Below, piece after piece: positions 1 to 6,756 of a DNA stretch of 64,000 nucleotides (the stretch's first letter is position 1; every line of letters starts with the position of its first letter). A program made the translations under genes and the position numbers. The notes beneath the pieces were generated by a model. The model was not told the origin of the DNA. It saw nothing but the letters and a program-made list of their open reading frames with translations, and ran no database searches. Source of the stretch: JAJXWB01 sp046349215 (lineage in GTDB: Bacteria > Pseudomonadota > Alphaproteobacteria > Rhizobiales > Beijerinckiaceae); NCBI GenBank assembly GCA_046349215.1, contig JAXMCV010000002.1, forward strand, positions 372,001-436,000. The letters run 5' to 3'.

Positions 1-1
1 C

Positions 2-1921
2 CAGAAGGCGATGGCCAGCCTGCGCATGAACGACGTGGAGAAGCTGATCGCTTCCGGCCGCGTCGATTCGACGGGACGCAGCGAATTCGCGCCGATCATG
101 GTCGATATCGTGCGCGCGCGCATCAGCGCCTACCTGCACGACGAGCGGGTGGAGAAGATTCCGGCGAACGAACTCGCCGTGTTCCAGGAATACGCCAAGG
201 GCGCGAGCGATCCGAACCAGCCAGGCCTCGTCGCCTGGTATTATTACAAGACGAAGGCGTATCGCGAGGCGCTGGACTGGTTCAAGCTGTCGCTGGAACG
301 CGGCGGCGACGCGATGATCGCGCACGGCCTGGCGCATACGCTGCGCGAACTCGACATGCGTCGCGAGACGGAGGAAGTGGCGTTCGCCTGGCGCGAGCCG
401 CTCGTCAACAACCTCATCCTGTTCATCGACATTCTCGAGCGCGACCTCACGCTCGAATTCCCGCCCTATGTCGAGCCGGACCGTCTGGCGCGCTACGCCA
501 AGGTGACGATGGACGTCGCCTCCGGCGAGGGCGCGCAGGCGCTCGCCTGGTACGCCTACAATTCCTGCCAGTACGATGTCGCGGAACAATGGTTCCAGCG
601 CGCGGTCGCGTGGTTCCCGAAGGAAGCGACCGTCTACGGCTACGCGCTGACGCTGCGAAAGTTGAAGCGCGACAAGATCTACTGGGACCTGATGAACCGG
701 TACGACGGCCTGTTCGCCAAGGTGCTCGAGATCATCTTCCCCGACGGCATGTATCATCCGCCGACGCCGTGCGACGAGATCGCCAACCAGAAGTTGCGGC
801 CGACGCAGCAGAGCGTCGGCGGCTATGTCGTGCCCGGCGCCTATCCCGCCGCGCCGCCGGCCGGCGTTCCGTTCCAGCCCGGCCTCACCGCAGCGCAGGC
901 CGCCGGCTATTCGCCGTACGGCCAGCAGGCGCAGATGCCATCTGGCTATCGCCAGCAGGTCGAGACGCCGAAGATCGATCGCAAGCTGTTCCCTGTCGCC
1001 GTCGATCCGGAGAACCCGCTGCGCTTCTCCGCCGCCGCGCTCGCGCCTTCGCGCACGCCGTCGCAATTCGTGCCCGCCGCCGCGCAGGGACCGCTGCAGC
1101 GCGAACCCTTCCGTGGACCCTATCCGCTAGTCGCCGGCCGCGTGCCTGGCGTCGGCCCCATGCCCTACGAACGCTACGGCTTCGCGCTGCTGCCGGGCTG
1201 GAACGGCACGACCAAGCCAACTTCGCCGACCTATGCCGCGCAGATCGCGCCGGCCGGCACGTTGTGGGCGACCGAATTGCCCGAGAAGGATCGTCCCAAG
1301 ACCGCGGCCCAGGCCGGCGGCGGCTATTCGACCGGCGGTTCGCTCGCGCAGGGCGTCAACGGCGCCGCGCCGGAATCCGCGCCCACCTCGGTGCCGGTCG
1401 CGCCCAATTCGATCGGCGACCAGTCGGCATTGTCGCCGAATGGCGCGCCGGTGCGCGTGGTCGGCGCGCCGATCGCGGTCGCGCCCGTCATGCAGCAGGT
1501 CCCGCAGCAACAGGTTCTGCAACAGCAGGTTCCGCAGCAAGCCTATGCGCCTGCGCTCGCGCCCGCGCCTGTCGTCCCGCAGCAGCAGGTCGCCTCGGCC
1601 GCGCCGTCGGCCTATGGCGCGCCGCAGACCGTCAGGCCCATCGCGATCGCGGCGCCCGCGCAACCGCTGGCGCCGCAGCTGCCGGAAGCTGCCGACGCCG
1701 GCACGCTGGCGCAACGCGCGATGCAATTCTTCAACGAGAAAAACTACACCGCGGCTCTCGAAGCCCTCGACCGGCGCCTTCTTCTCGCCGCCGAGACGAC
1801 GGAACTGCGGATGATTCGCGGTTGGTCCCTGTTGCACCTCCACCGGCCGGAGGAAGCGCGGAAGGCCTTCGCGACGCTCGGCGCTTCGTCGTCGGGTCAG
1901 CCCCTGCAAGGGAGCAGGTAA
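2..1921 (+). CDS. TPR-like protein of a cellulose synthesis cluster (BcsK-like), 5' end outside window
   Basis: The frame is open to the left edge, so the true start lies outside the window; the ATG at base 11 may be internal. At least 640 codons are visible. The first ~270 residues are helical tetratricopeptide-like repeats with recurring W-Y-x3-A / A-x-W-F pairs (for example AWYAYNSCQYDVAEQWFQRA). A long low-complexity Pro/Ala/Gln linker follows (about 270-560, with runs of QQVPQQ). A final TPR-like unit near the C-terminus carries the motif AMQFFNEKNYTAALEAL. It ends one base before bcsN, so the two are co-transcribed. In Rhizobiales cellulose clusters a TPR protein (BcsK) accompanies BcsN and probably acts in glucan export or periplasmic scaffolding. 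The BcsK assignment rests on context and repeat type, not on a diagnostic motif. Confidence 0.6.
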   Translation, partial: QKAMASLRMNDVEKLIASGRVDSTGRSEFAPIMVDIVRARISAYLHDERVEKIPANELAVFQEYAKGASDPNQPGLVAWYYYKTKAYREALDWFKLSLERGGDAMIAHGLAHTLRELDMRRETEEVAFAWREPLVNNLILFIDILERDLTLEFPPYVEPDRLARYAKVTMDVASGEGAQALAWYAYNSCQYDVAEQWFQRAVAWFPKEATVYGYALTLRKLKRDKIYWDLMNRYDGLFAKVLEIIFPDGMYHPPTPCDEIANQKLRPTQQSVGGYVVPGAYPAAPPAGVPFQPGLTAAQAAGYSPYGQQAQMPSGYRQQVETPKIDRKLFPVAVDPENPLRFSAAALAPSRTPSQFVPAAAQGPLQREPFRGPYPLVAGRVPGVGPMPYERYGFALLPGWNGTTKPTSPTYAAQIAPAGTLWATELPEKDRPKTAAQAGGGYSTGGSLAQGVNGAAPESAPTSVPVAPNSIGDQSALSPNGAPVRVVGAPIAVAPVMQQVPQQQVLQQQVPQQAYAPALAPAPVVPQQQVASAAPSAYGAPQTVRPIAIAAPAQPLAPQLPEAADAGTLAQRAMQFFNEKNYTAALEALDRRLLLAAETTELRMIRGWSLLHLHRPEEARKAFATLGASSSGQPLQGSR

Positions 1922-1922
1922 A

Positions 1923-2999
1923 ATGCGTAAGTCGATCCTTGCCCTTCCGCTGCTTCTGGCGCTTGGCGCTTGCTCGTCGAGCCAGCCGCAGAGCTCCTAT
2001 CTCGCGCGCGCCGACTACACGCCGGAGACGCTGCCCGTGCAGGGCGCCGACGCGTCGCTAATGCTGGTGCAGATGCCGGCGCCGGGCGGCCTCGTAACCA
2101 GGGTGCGCGAGACGACCTATCCGAACGGCGTTTCGCAGCAGGCCATCCTCGAGGGCGGCGGCGGTCCGCTCGGCGAAAACCATCTCGAAATCTCGGTGCT
2201 GACGGCGGCCGGCGCCGGTCCGGGCATGCTCAACATGGGTCCGCCGACCCAGGACAGCATCCGACGAGAGATTGTCGCGCGTTATCCGAAGTTCGAGATG
2301 CGCATCGTCACGGCGCCGCGCCAGAACGCGCTCGGCGTGTTCGGCCTCGCCATCGGCCGCGGTCCCAATAACGCGCGTTGCGTCTTCGCGTGGCAGTGGG
2401 TCGACGACATCCGCAATCCCGGACAAAAGTCGTCGGCATCGTTCTTCTCCTCGAAATTTTCGGGCGAAAGCGGCGCGCCGGCGTCGATCCGCGTGCATCT
2501 GTGCCGCAAGGACGCCACGGTCGACGATCTCGCCGCGACGGTCGAAGGACTGACGCTTGCGCATGCCTCGGTCGTGGAGCGCGCGCTCGATCCGCGCCGC
2601 GCCGCGCCTACGGTGTCGGCGCGCAGCGGCCAGGTGACGGTCGCCGCCAATGCGATCCCCGATGGCAGCCTCGAAAGCGCGCTCGGTCCGTCGAAAGCCG
2701 TCATGACAGTAGACGCAAGCGCGGTCGCGCCGCGCAAGACGCATGTAGCGCGCCGGAAGGCACCGGTCGCGACTGACCAGGAAAACATCGCGGTGATCGA
2801 GCGCGCCCCGCCGGCCGCCGCCCAGCCGGTCTATTCGAGCGGTCCGCGCTATCTCGCGCCCGTCGCCGGACAGGCCGCGCAGGCCGCCCAGCCAGTCTAT
2901 GCGGCGCCGCCGCCGATGGCGCAGGCCGCGCCGACGTCCGGTCTCGACACGAGCCTGCCGGCCGCCGCCTATCGCGGGCCGGCATATCGCGCCAACTGA
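1923..2999 (+). CDS. bcsN: Cellulose biosynthesis protein BcsN (lipoprotein)
   Basis: This 358-residue protein begins with a lipoprotein signal, MRKSILALPLLLALGAC, with the lipobox cysteine at residue 17; it should be anchored in an envelope membrane. Residues ~30-215 match the BcsN family as I know it, including YTPETLPVQGADASLMLVQM near the start and the conserved R-C-V-F-A-W-Q-W-V-D segment near residue 160. The C-terminal ~120 residues are a disordered Ala/Pro-rich tail. BcsN is a Rhizobiales-specific accessory factor for cellulose formation whose biochemical role is unknown. The start ATG lies one base after the stop of the TPR gene, with an AGGAG-like stretch inside the preceding gene's last codons. 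A strong hairpin terminator follows. Confidence 0.8.
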   Translation: MRKSILALPLLLALGACSSSQPQSSYLARADYTPETLPVQGADASLMLVQMPAPGGLVTRVRETTYPNGVSQQAILEGGGGPLGENHLEISVLTAAGAGPGMLNMGPPTQDSIRREIVARYPKFEMRIVTAPRQNALGVFGLAIGRGPNNARCVFAWQWVDDIRNPGQKSSASFFSSKFSGESGAPASIRVHLCRKDATVDDLAATVEGLTLAHASVVERALDPRRAAPTVSARSGQVTVAANAIPDGSLESALGPSKAVMTVDASAVAPRKTHVARRKAPVATDQENIAVIERAPPAAAQPVYSSGPRYLAPVAGQAAQAAQPVYAAPPPMAQAAPTSGLDTSLPAAAYRGPAYRAN

Positions 3000-3021
3000 C
3001 CGTGAAAAGCCGTTTGAAATC

Positions 3022-3050
3022 ATGGCCGCGACCCTGCGTCGCGGCCATTT
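3022..3050 (+). terminator. Rho-independent-type terminator after bcsN
   Basis: A perfect 11-bp stem, ATGGCCGCGAC at 3022-3032 pairing with GTCGCGGCCAT at 3038-3048, encloses a 5-base loop and is followed by only a short T stretch. It starts 22 bases after the bcsN stop and probably closes the cellulose operon. Confidence 0.75.
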
Positions 3051-3144
3051 GCAAATTGCGGTTTCGTGAAAAGTCTTACGATCCGCTCAAGGCTCTGGCA
3101 GGACGAGTCGCGTCATAGTCCGGGTGACGCACCGGGAGATCGTC

Positions 3145-3435
3145 ATGACCATTTCGGATTTCGAACGTCTTCTCGAAAAGCTCATTCCCCATGACGGGCG
3201 CACGACCCTGACCTTGACCGAGGCTCCGGCCAGCAGCGCGGAACTCGGCCGGTTGCTCGAGCGGGCGTTGGTCGTCGGCAATCGCCGCGGCGCGCCGCTG
3301 GTGGAAATCCATGCGCCGATCAGCGATTATCCGGACTGCCCGTCTTCCTTCTGGCACGTGCCGATCGAGGATTCGACGCGCGAAGGCGTCGTCCGGCTGG
3401 CCTTCGAAAGGACCGCGCTGCCCGAAGCCGCCTGA
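3145..3435 (+). CDS. Conserved-looking small protein of unknown function
   Basis: This is a 96-residue soluble protein beginning MTISDFERLLEKL. The ATG at 3145 is preferred over the in-frame start at 3124 because GGGAG stands about 7 bases before it. No signal peptide, membrane segment or recognised motif is visible. It looks like a single mixed alpha/beta domain rich in acidic and aromatic residues (DYPDCPSSFWHVPIED near residue 65). It stands alone between the bcsN terminator and the NUDIX gene. I do not recognise the family. Confidence 0.55.
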   Translation: MTISDFERLLEKLIPHDGRTTLTLTEAPASSAELGRLLERALVVGNRRGAPLVEIHAPISDYPDCPSSFWHVPIEDSTREGVVRLAFERTALPEAA

Positions 3436-3512
3436 GGCGAAACGGCCCTGGGAAGGCCGTCTGAAAGGCGCCGGTCGAAACAGCATTGCCAAATCCGCTT
3501 CCTCGCCCAAAA

Positions 3513-3549
3513 TGATTCGCGAATCACTTGTTGATTCTTCTGGCGAATC
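3513..3549. promoter_or_regulatory. Cluster of four GANTC (CcrM methylation) sites upstream of the NUDIX gene
   Basis: GANTC occurs at 3514-3518, 3521-3525, 3533-3537 and 3545-3549, four times in 36 bases. The first two form the perfect palindrome TGATTCGCGAATCA (3513-3526). In Alphaproteobacteria GANTC is the CcrM methylation site, and GcrA-dependent promoters often carry it. The cluster ends 36 bases before the TTG start of the NUDIX gene, where promoter elements would lie. The regulatory role is inferred. Confidence 0.5.
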
Positions 3550-3585
3550 GACCGGACGCGCGCGCCGGCGGCGGAGACGACGGGC

Positions 3586-4092
3586 TTGGCGGGAAAGAAG
3601 CGCAGGAGCGTTTCCGGCGGCGCAGCAGCTGCTGCGCCCCGCCGGCAATACGCCGCATTGCCCTACCGGCGGCACGAACAGCTCGAAGTGATGCTCGTAT
3701 CCTCGAGGGAGACGCGGCGCTGGGTGCTGCCCAAGGGCTGGCCGATGAAGGGCAAGAAGCCCCACACCGTCGCCGCCACCGAGGCGCTGGAAGAAGCGGG
3801 GCTGCTCGGCAAGATCTCCAAGAAGCCGATCGGCGCCTACCACTACGTGAAGCGGATGCCGAACGGCGCGGCGCTCGATTGCGAAGTCGAAGTCTTTCCG
3901 TTTCGAGTCGAGAAGCAGCGCAAGAACTGGCGCGAGCGCGACCAGCGGACGACGAGCTGGTTTGCGATCGCCGACGCCGCCCATCTCGTCGACGAGCCCC
4001 AGCTCAGCGCATTGCTGCTGCATTTCGCGCAGCCCGCGCCGGCGGCCGAGGCCGAGCAGGCCGAGGTGACGCTGGAAACGATCGGGCGCTAG
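3586..4092 (+). CDS. NUDIX hydrolase with a divergent Nudix box
   Basis: This 168-residue cytosolic protein starts at a TTG. The NUDIX fold is clear: V-x-L-V-S-S-R then W-V-L-P-K-G-W-P, followed by a Nudix helix ending T-E-A-L-E-E-A-G. Against the consensus G-x5-E-x7-R-E-U-x-E-E-x-G-U, the first Glu is Lys and the Arg is Thr, while the metal-binding E-x2-E-E core is kept. Such W-P-M-K-G-containing proteins are common in Rhizobiales and are usually compared with diphosphoinositol or dinucleoside polyphosphate hydrolases; the substrate here is unknown. A basic, Ala-rich N-terminal tail (MAGKKRRS) precedes the domain. The gene stands alone, behind a cluster of GANTC sites that may place it under cell-cycle control. 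Confidence 0.8.
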   Translation: MAGKKRRSVSGGAAAAAPRRQYAALPYRRHEQLEVMLVSSRETRRWVLPKGWPMKGKKPHTVAATEALEEAGLLGKISKKPIGAYHYVKRMPNGAALDCEVEVFPFRVEKQRKNWRERDQRTTSWFAIADAAHLVDEPQLSALLLHFAQPAPAAEAEQAEVTLETIGR

Positions 4093-4185
4093 GGCAGGCG
4101 AACTCGCCCATCCCGCTTGCTTCTCCTGAAACCGCCTGAACCCCGGCGGGTTTAATCTGCGGGGCCGGAAACAGGAGTGAACCTC

Positions 4186-4431
4186 ATGCGCTTTTCGGCG
4201 ATCATTCTGGCTGCAGCGATCGCTGCGGTTCCTGTGTCCCTGCTTGCCGCGGGCGCGTCCAGATACGTCCCCGGACATCGCATGCAGAACCAGCCGACGC
4301 AGACATCGGCATCGCCTGGCGCCTCACGCTTCGCGCCGGGTCACGAGACGCAGAATTCGCGCGGCGGGACACGCCCGGGAGCGTCGCCCTTCGCGCCCGG
4401 CCGGAAAATGAACCATACACGCGTGCATTGA
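4186..4431 (+). CDS. Small exported protein with three PGH/PGR repeats
   Basis: This is an 81-residue protein with a Sec signal (MRFSAIILAAAIAAVPVSLLAAG) and a mature part made mostly of three near-copies of one 12-residue unit: ASRYVPGHRMQN, ASRFAPGHETQN and ASPFAPGRKMNH, joined by Ser/Gly/Pro linkers. I chose the ATG at 4186 because AGGAG lies 8 bases before it; a GTG at 4177 is in frame but overlaps that AGGAG. Short exported proteins carrying repeated S-x-[YF]-A-P-G-H units are frequent in Rhizobiales and lack an assigned role; the regular His/Arg and Pro-Gly spacing hints at surface or cation binding. It appears monocistronic. Confidence 0.6.
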   Translation: MRFSAIILAAAIAAVPVSLLAAGASRYVPGHRMQNQPTQTSASPGASRFAPGHETQNSRGGTRPGASPFAPGRKMNHTRVH

Positions 4432-4486
4432 AGCTGCGCGCGCTCCGGCCGTTAGCCGGGGCGCGGCCCCTTGACCAGTCGCGTGT

Positions 4487-4780
4487 TCAGCGGCGCTTGG
4501 CCGGCGCGAAGGCGATGCCTTGGTGCGAGGCGCAGTAGGAATCCTCGGGCGCGCAGACGGCGCCGCAATAGCGCACCGCCCCGTCGTATGCGGGGTCGTT
4601 GACGGGCCAGCGGCAGGCGCACGAGCGAAGGTCCATGAAACCGATCGAGCGGGTGCCGGGCAGGGAGGCCCAGACCTGCGAACGCGCCTGGACCGACACG
4701 AAGTGCCGGGCGTCGTCCTCGCGCTGCGCGAGAATGGACAAGGACGGGATGGTTCCCGCGGACTTTGCTGCCTGGCTCAT
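4487..4780 (-). CDS. GcrA-like small protein (C-terminal domain only)
   Basis: The protein is 97 residues. The ATG at 4780 is supported by GAGG five bases upstream; a longer TTG-initiated form is possible. The C-terminal half resembles the sigma-70-interacting end of GcrA, the alphaproteobacterial cell-cycle regulator: C-R-W-P-V-N-D-P followed by C-G-x2-C and Y-C-x2-H. The N-terminal DNA-binding helix-turn-helix of full-length GcrA (about 170 residues) is absent. It could be a stand-alone RNA-polymerase-binding partner or a Cys/His zinc-binding domain with another role. A cluster of GANTC sites lies about 1 kb away. Family assignment is moderate and function is inferred. Confidence 0.5.
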   Translation of the reverse strand: MSQAAKSAGTIPSLSILAQREDDARHFVSVQARSQVWASLPGTRSIGFMDLRSCACRWPVNDPAYDGAVRYCGAVCAPEDSYCASHQGIAFAPAKRR

Positions 4781-4905
4781 GGTCGCCTCAAAAGTTGGGC
4801 CGCGCCTGTCCGAAGGGCCAGACGAGACCAAATGCAGGACTGATTGCAGGGCCGGGGAAAGTGGCGTCCCCGATTGCTTTAAAATCAGACCATTAGAAAG
4901 TTTAA

Positions 4906-4982
4906 TGGTCGGAGTGATAGGATTCGAACCTACGACCCCCTCGTCCCGAACGAGGTGCGCTACCAGACTGCGCTACACTCCG
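4906..4982 (-). tRNA. tRNA-Pro (anticodon CGG)
   Basis: Read on the minus strand this folds as a full cloverleaf. Acceptor CGGAGTG pairs with CACTCCG, the anticodon loop is TTCGGGA (anticodon CGG), the T-arm is GGTTCGAATCC-like, and the 3' CCA is encoded at 4906-4908. It is 77 nt long. Confidence 0.95.
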
Positions 4983-5160
4983 ATGTGCATGCCGCCCGAA
5001 GGCGCTGCAAGCAGCGGTCTTATAGTCACAGAGTTCCTGCGCCGCAACCCTCCCGCGCGTTGGGAAAGCTCCGCTTTCGGGCCGGACGACGCCCGGCGCG
5101 CACTTGCGGGGCGCCGGCCCCGGCGCTAGGTTCCGCCCGCCCGCCGGCGCCCCGGCGAAT

Positions 5161-5235
5161 TGGGGCGTCGCCAAGCGGTAAGGCAGCGGATTTTGATTCC
5201 GCCATGCGGAGGTTCGAATCCTCCCGCCCCAGCCA
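5161..5235 (+). tRNA. tRNA-Gln (anticodon TTG)
   Basis: The cloverleaf is complete. Acceptor TGGGGCG pairs with CGCCCCA, the anticodon loop is TTTTGAT (anticodon TTG), the T-arm contains GGTTCGAATCC, and CCA is encoded at 5233-5235. It is 75 nt long, with the U1 start typical of bacterial tRNA-Gln. Confidence 0.95.
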
Positions 5236-5647
5236 ACACTACCCCGCCTGCACCTGCCGCTTTGCCGCCGCCCTCGTGGCGGCAGAGTCAGGCTGCCACG
5301 CCCCAGATCGCGTTGGTGAAGAGTCGCGCCCGCAAGCCGGCCTCATCGACCAGCCGACGACGGCGGCGACGTGCAGCGCTCAGCCATACACACATAAGCG
5401 AAGCCGGCGGTCCGATTGCGGCGCGGCGGATCGGCGGCGAATTGCCGGTCGGGAAACGTTCGGAGCTGTGGCCCGATAGGCTCCGTTCGCGCTCGTCTCC
5501 GCGCGCCATCGCGCCGACCGGCTTTCGCCTCCCAACATTCTGATATGAAAGGAGATATGCCGGCTCCGGAGAGGTTACGGATTTCTCATTTGCTTTTGCA
5601 GACCTCCAGCCTGACAGTCACAGAGCAGAAACACTGGAGAGGGGCTG
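5236..5647. other. Intergenic stretch between tRNA-Gln and the RND operon
   Basis: This 412-base stretch holds no convincing gene: the short open frames here are Arg/Pro/Ser-rich and lack ribosome sites. The promoter of the RND operon should lie in its last 150 bases, but I could not pick a confident -35/-10 pair. GGAGAGGGG just before 5648 serves as the ribosome site of the next gene. Confidence 0.4.
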
Positions 5648-6754
5648 TTGCGCAAAGGGTGTGTGTTGGGCGGGCTGGCGTTCGCGATTTTCCTCTCCTC
5701 ATCCGCATATGCCCAGACCGCTGGGCGCGAACTGGTCGTCAAGCTGGACGAGCGCCAGATTCGCGCCGCCGGTATAGAGACTGCGTCGGTTGAGCCGGAG
5801 GCCGGCGTCAGCGAACTCGTGGTGCCGGGAACGGTAGCGGTTCCGCCGCAGCAATTGCGACTGGTCGCTGCGCCCGCCGCGGGGCTGATCGAAAGCTTTC
5901 TGGTCGCGCCCGATGAGGATGTGGCGCAGGGCGCGCCGATCGCGCAGCTGCATTCCTCCGAACTGCTGGAAGCGCAACGCGCCTTTCTGGCGGCGCACGC
6001 CGAGGAGGCGCTCGCGGCCGAGAAGCTGCGCCGCGACGAGCAATTGTATCGCGAGCGGATCATCGCCGAGCGCCGGCTGCTGGTGACGCGGGCCGAAGCG
6101 AGTCTCGCGCTGTCCCGCCTCGACGAGCGTCAGCAATTGCTGGCGCTGCAAGGCATGAGCGAACAGGAAATCGCAAAGCTGCGAAACGATCGCAAGATCG
6201 CGAGTTCGTTGACCGTGCGAGCGCCGATGGCGGGCACCATTCTTCAACGTCATGGCACGCCGGGAGAGCGCGTCTCCGCCGCCGCGCCGCTGGTGACGAT
6301 CGCGCGTCTCAGTCCGATCTGGATCAACCTGCAAGTGCCGATCGCGCGCGCCGCCGCGCTCTCGACCCAGGGCCGCGTCGCGCTGCCTTCGCTCGGGCTC
6401 GAAGGTACGATCGTTCGTATCGGGCGCACCGTGGATTCGGCCACGCAATCCGTGACCGCAGTGGCCGAAGTCGAGCCGCGCGGGGCGATTGTCCGGCCGG
6501 GACAGATCGTGCAGGCGGTCGTGCGGCTGCCGGGCGGGCAGCAGCAATGGCGCGTGCCGGCGTCCTCCATCGCGCATCACGAGGGCCGCGAATACATTTT
6601 CCTCCGCGCCCCCGAAGGCTTCCGCGCAACGCCGGTGCAAGTGCTGGCCGAGACGCCGGACTACGCCTTCGTGCGCGCCGACGCCCACAAGGGCGACCAT
6701 GTCGTCTCGCGCGGATTGCTCGCGCTCCTGGGCCAATTGTCGGCTGGAAAATAG
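5648..6754 (+). CDS. RND efflux periplasmic adaptor (CzcB/CusB-like)
   Basis: This 368-residue membrane-fusion protein starts at a TTG preceded by GGAGAGGGG. It has a Sec signal (MRKGCVLGGLAFAIFLSSSAYAQ), a barrel-sandwich hybrid with the biotinyl-lipoyl-like motif AAPAAGLIESFLVAPDEDV, a coiled-coil hairpin rich in Glu/Arg/Ala (about 110-185), the second lipoyl half VRAPMAGTILQRHGTPGERV, and a beta-barrel plus membrane-proximal domain. It bridges the inner-membrane pump encoded two bases downstream and the outer-membrane channel. The pairing suggests the heavy-metal-efflux branch of RND systems. No His/Met-rich metal-binding tail is visible, so the substrate is open. Confidence 0.85.
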   Translation: MRKGCVLGGLAFAIFLSSSAYAQTAGRELVVKLDERQIRAAGIETASVEPEAGVSELVVPGTVAVPPQQLRLVAAPAAGLIESFLVAPDEDVAQGAPIAQLHSSELLEAQRAFLAAHAEEALAAEKLRRDEQLYRERIIAERRLLVTRAEASLALSRLDERQQLLALQGMSEQEIAKLRNDRKIASSLTVRAPMAGTILQRHGTPGERVSAAAPLVTIARLSPIWINLQVPIARAAALSTQGRVALPSLGLEGTIVRIGRTVDSATQSVTAVAEVEPRGAIVRPGQIVQAVVRLPGGQQQWRVPASSIAHHEGREYIFLRAPEGFRATPVQVLAETPDYAFVRADAHKGDHVVSRGLLALLGQLSAGK

Positions 6755-6756
6755 CC

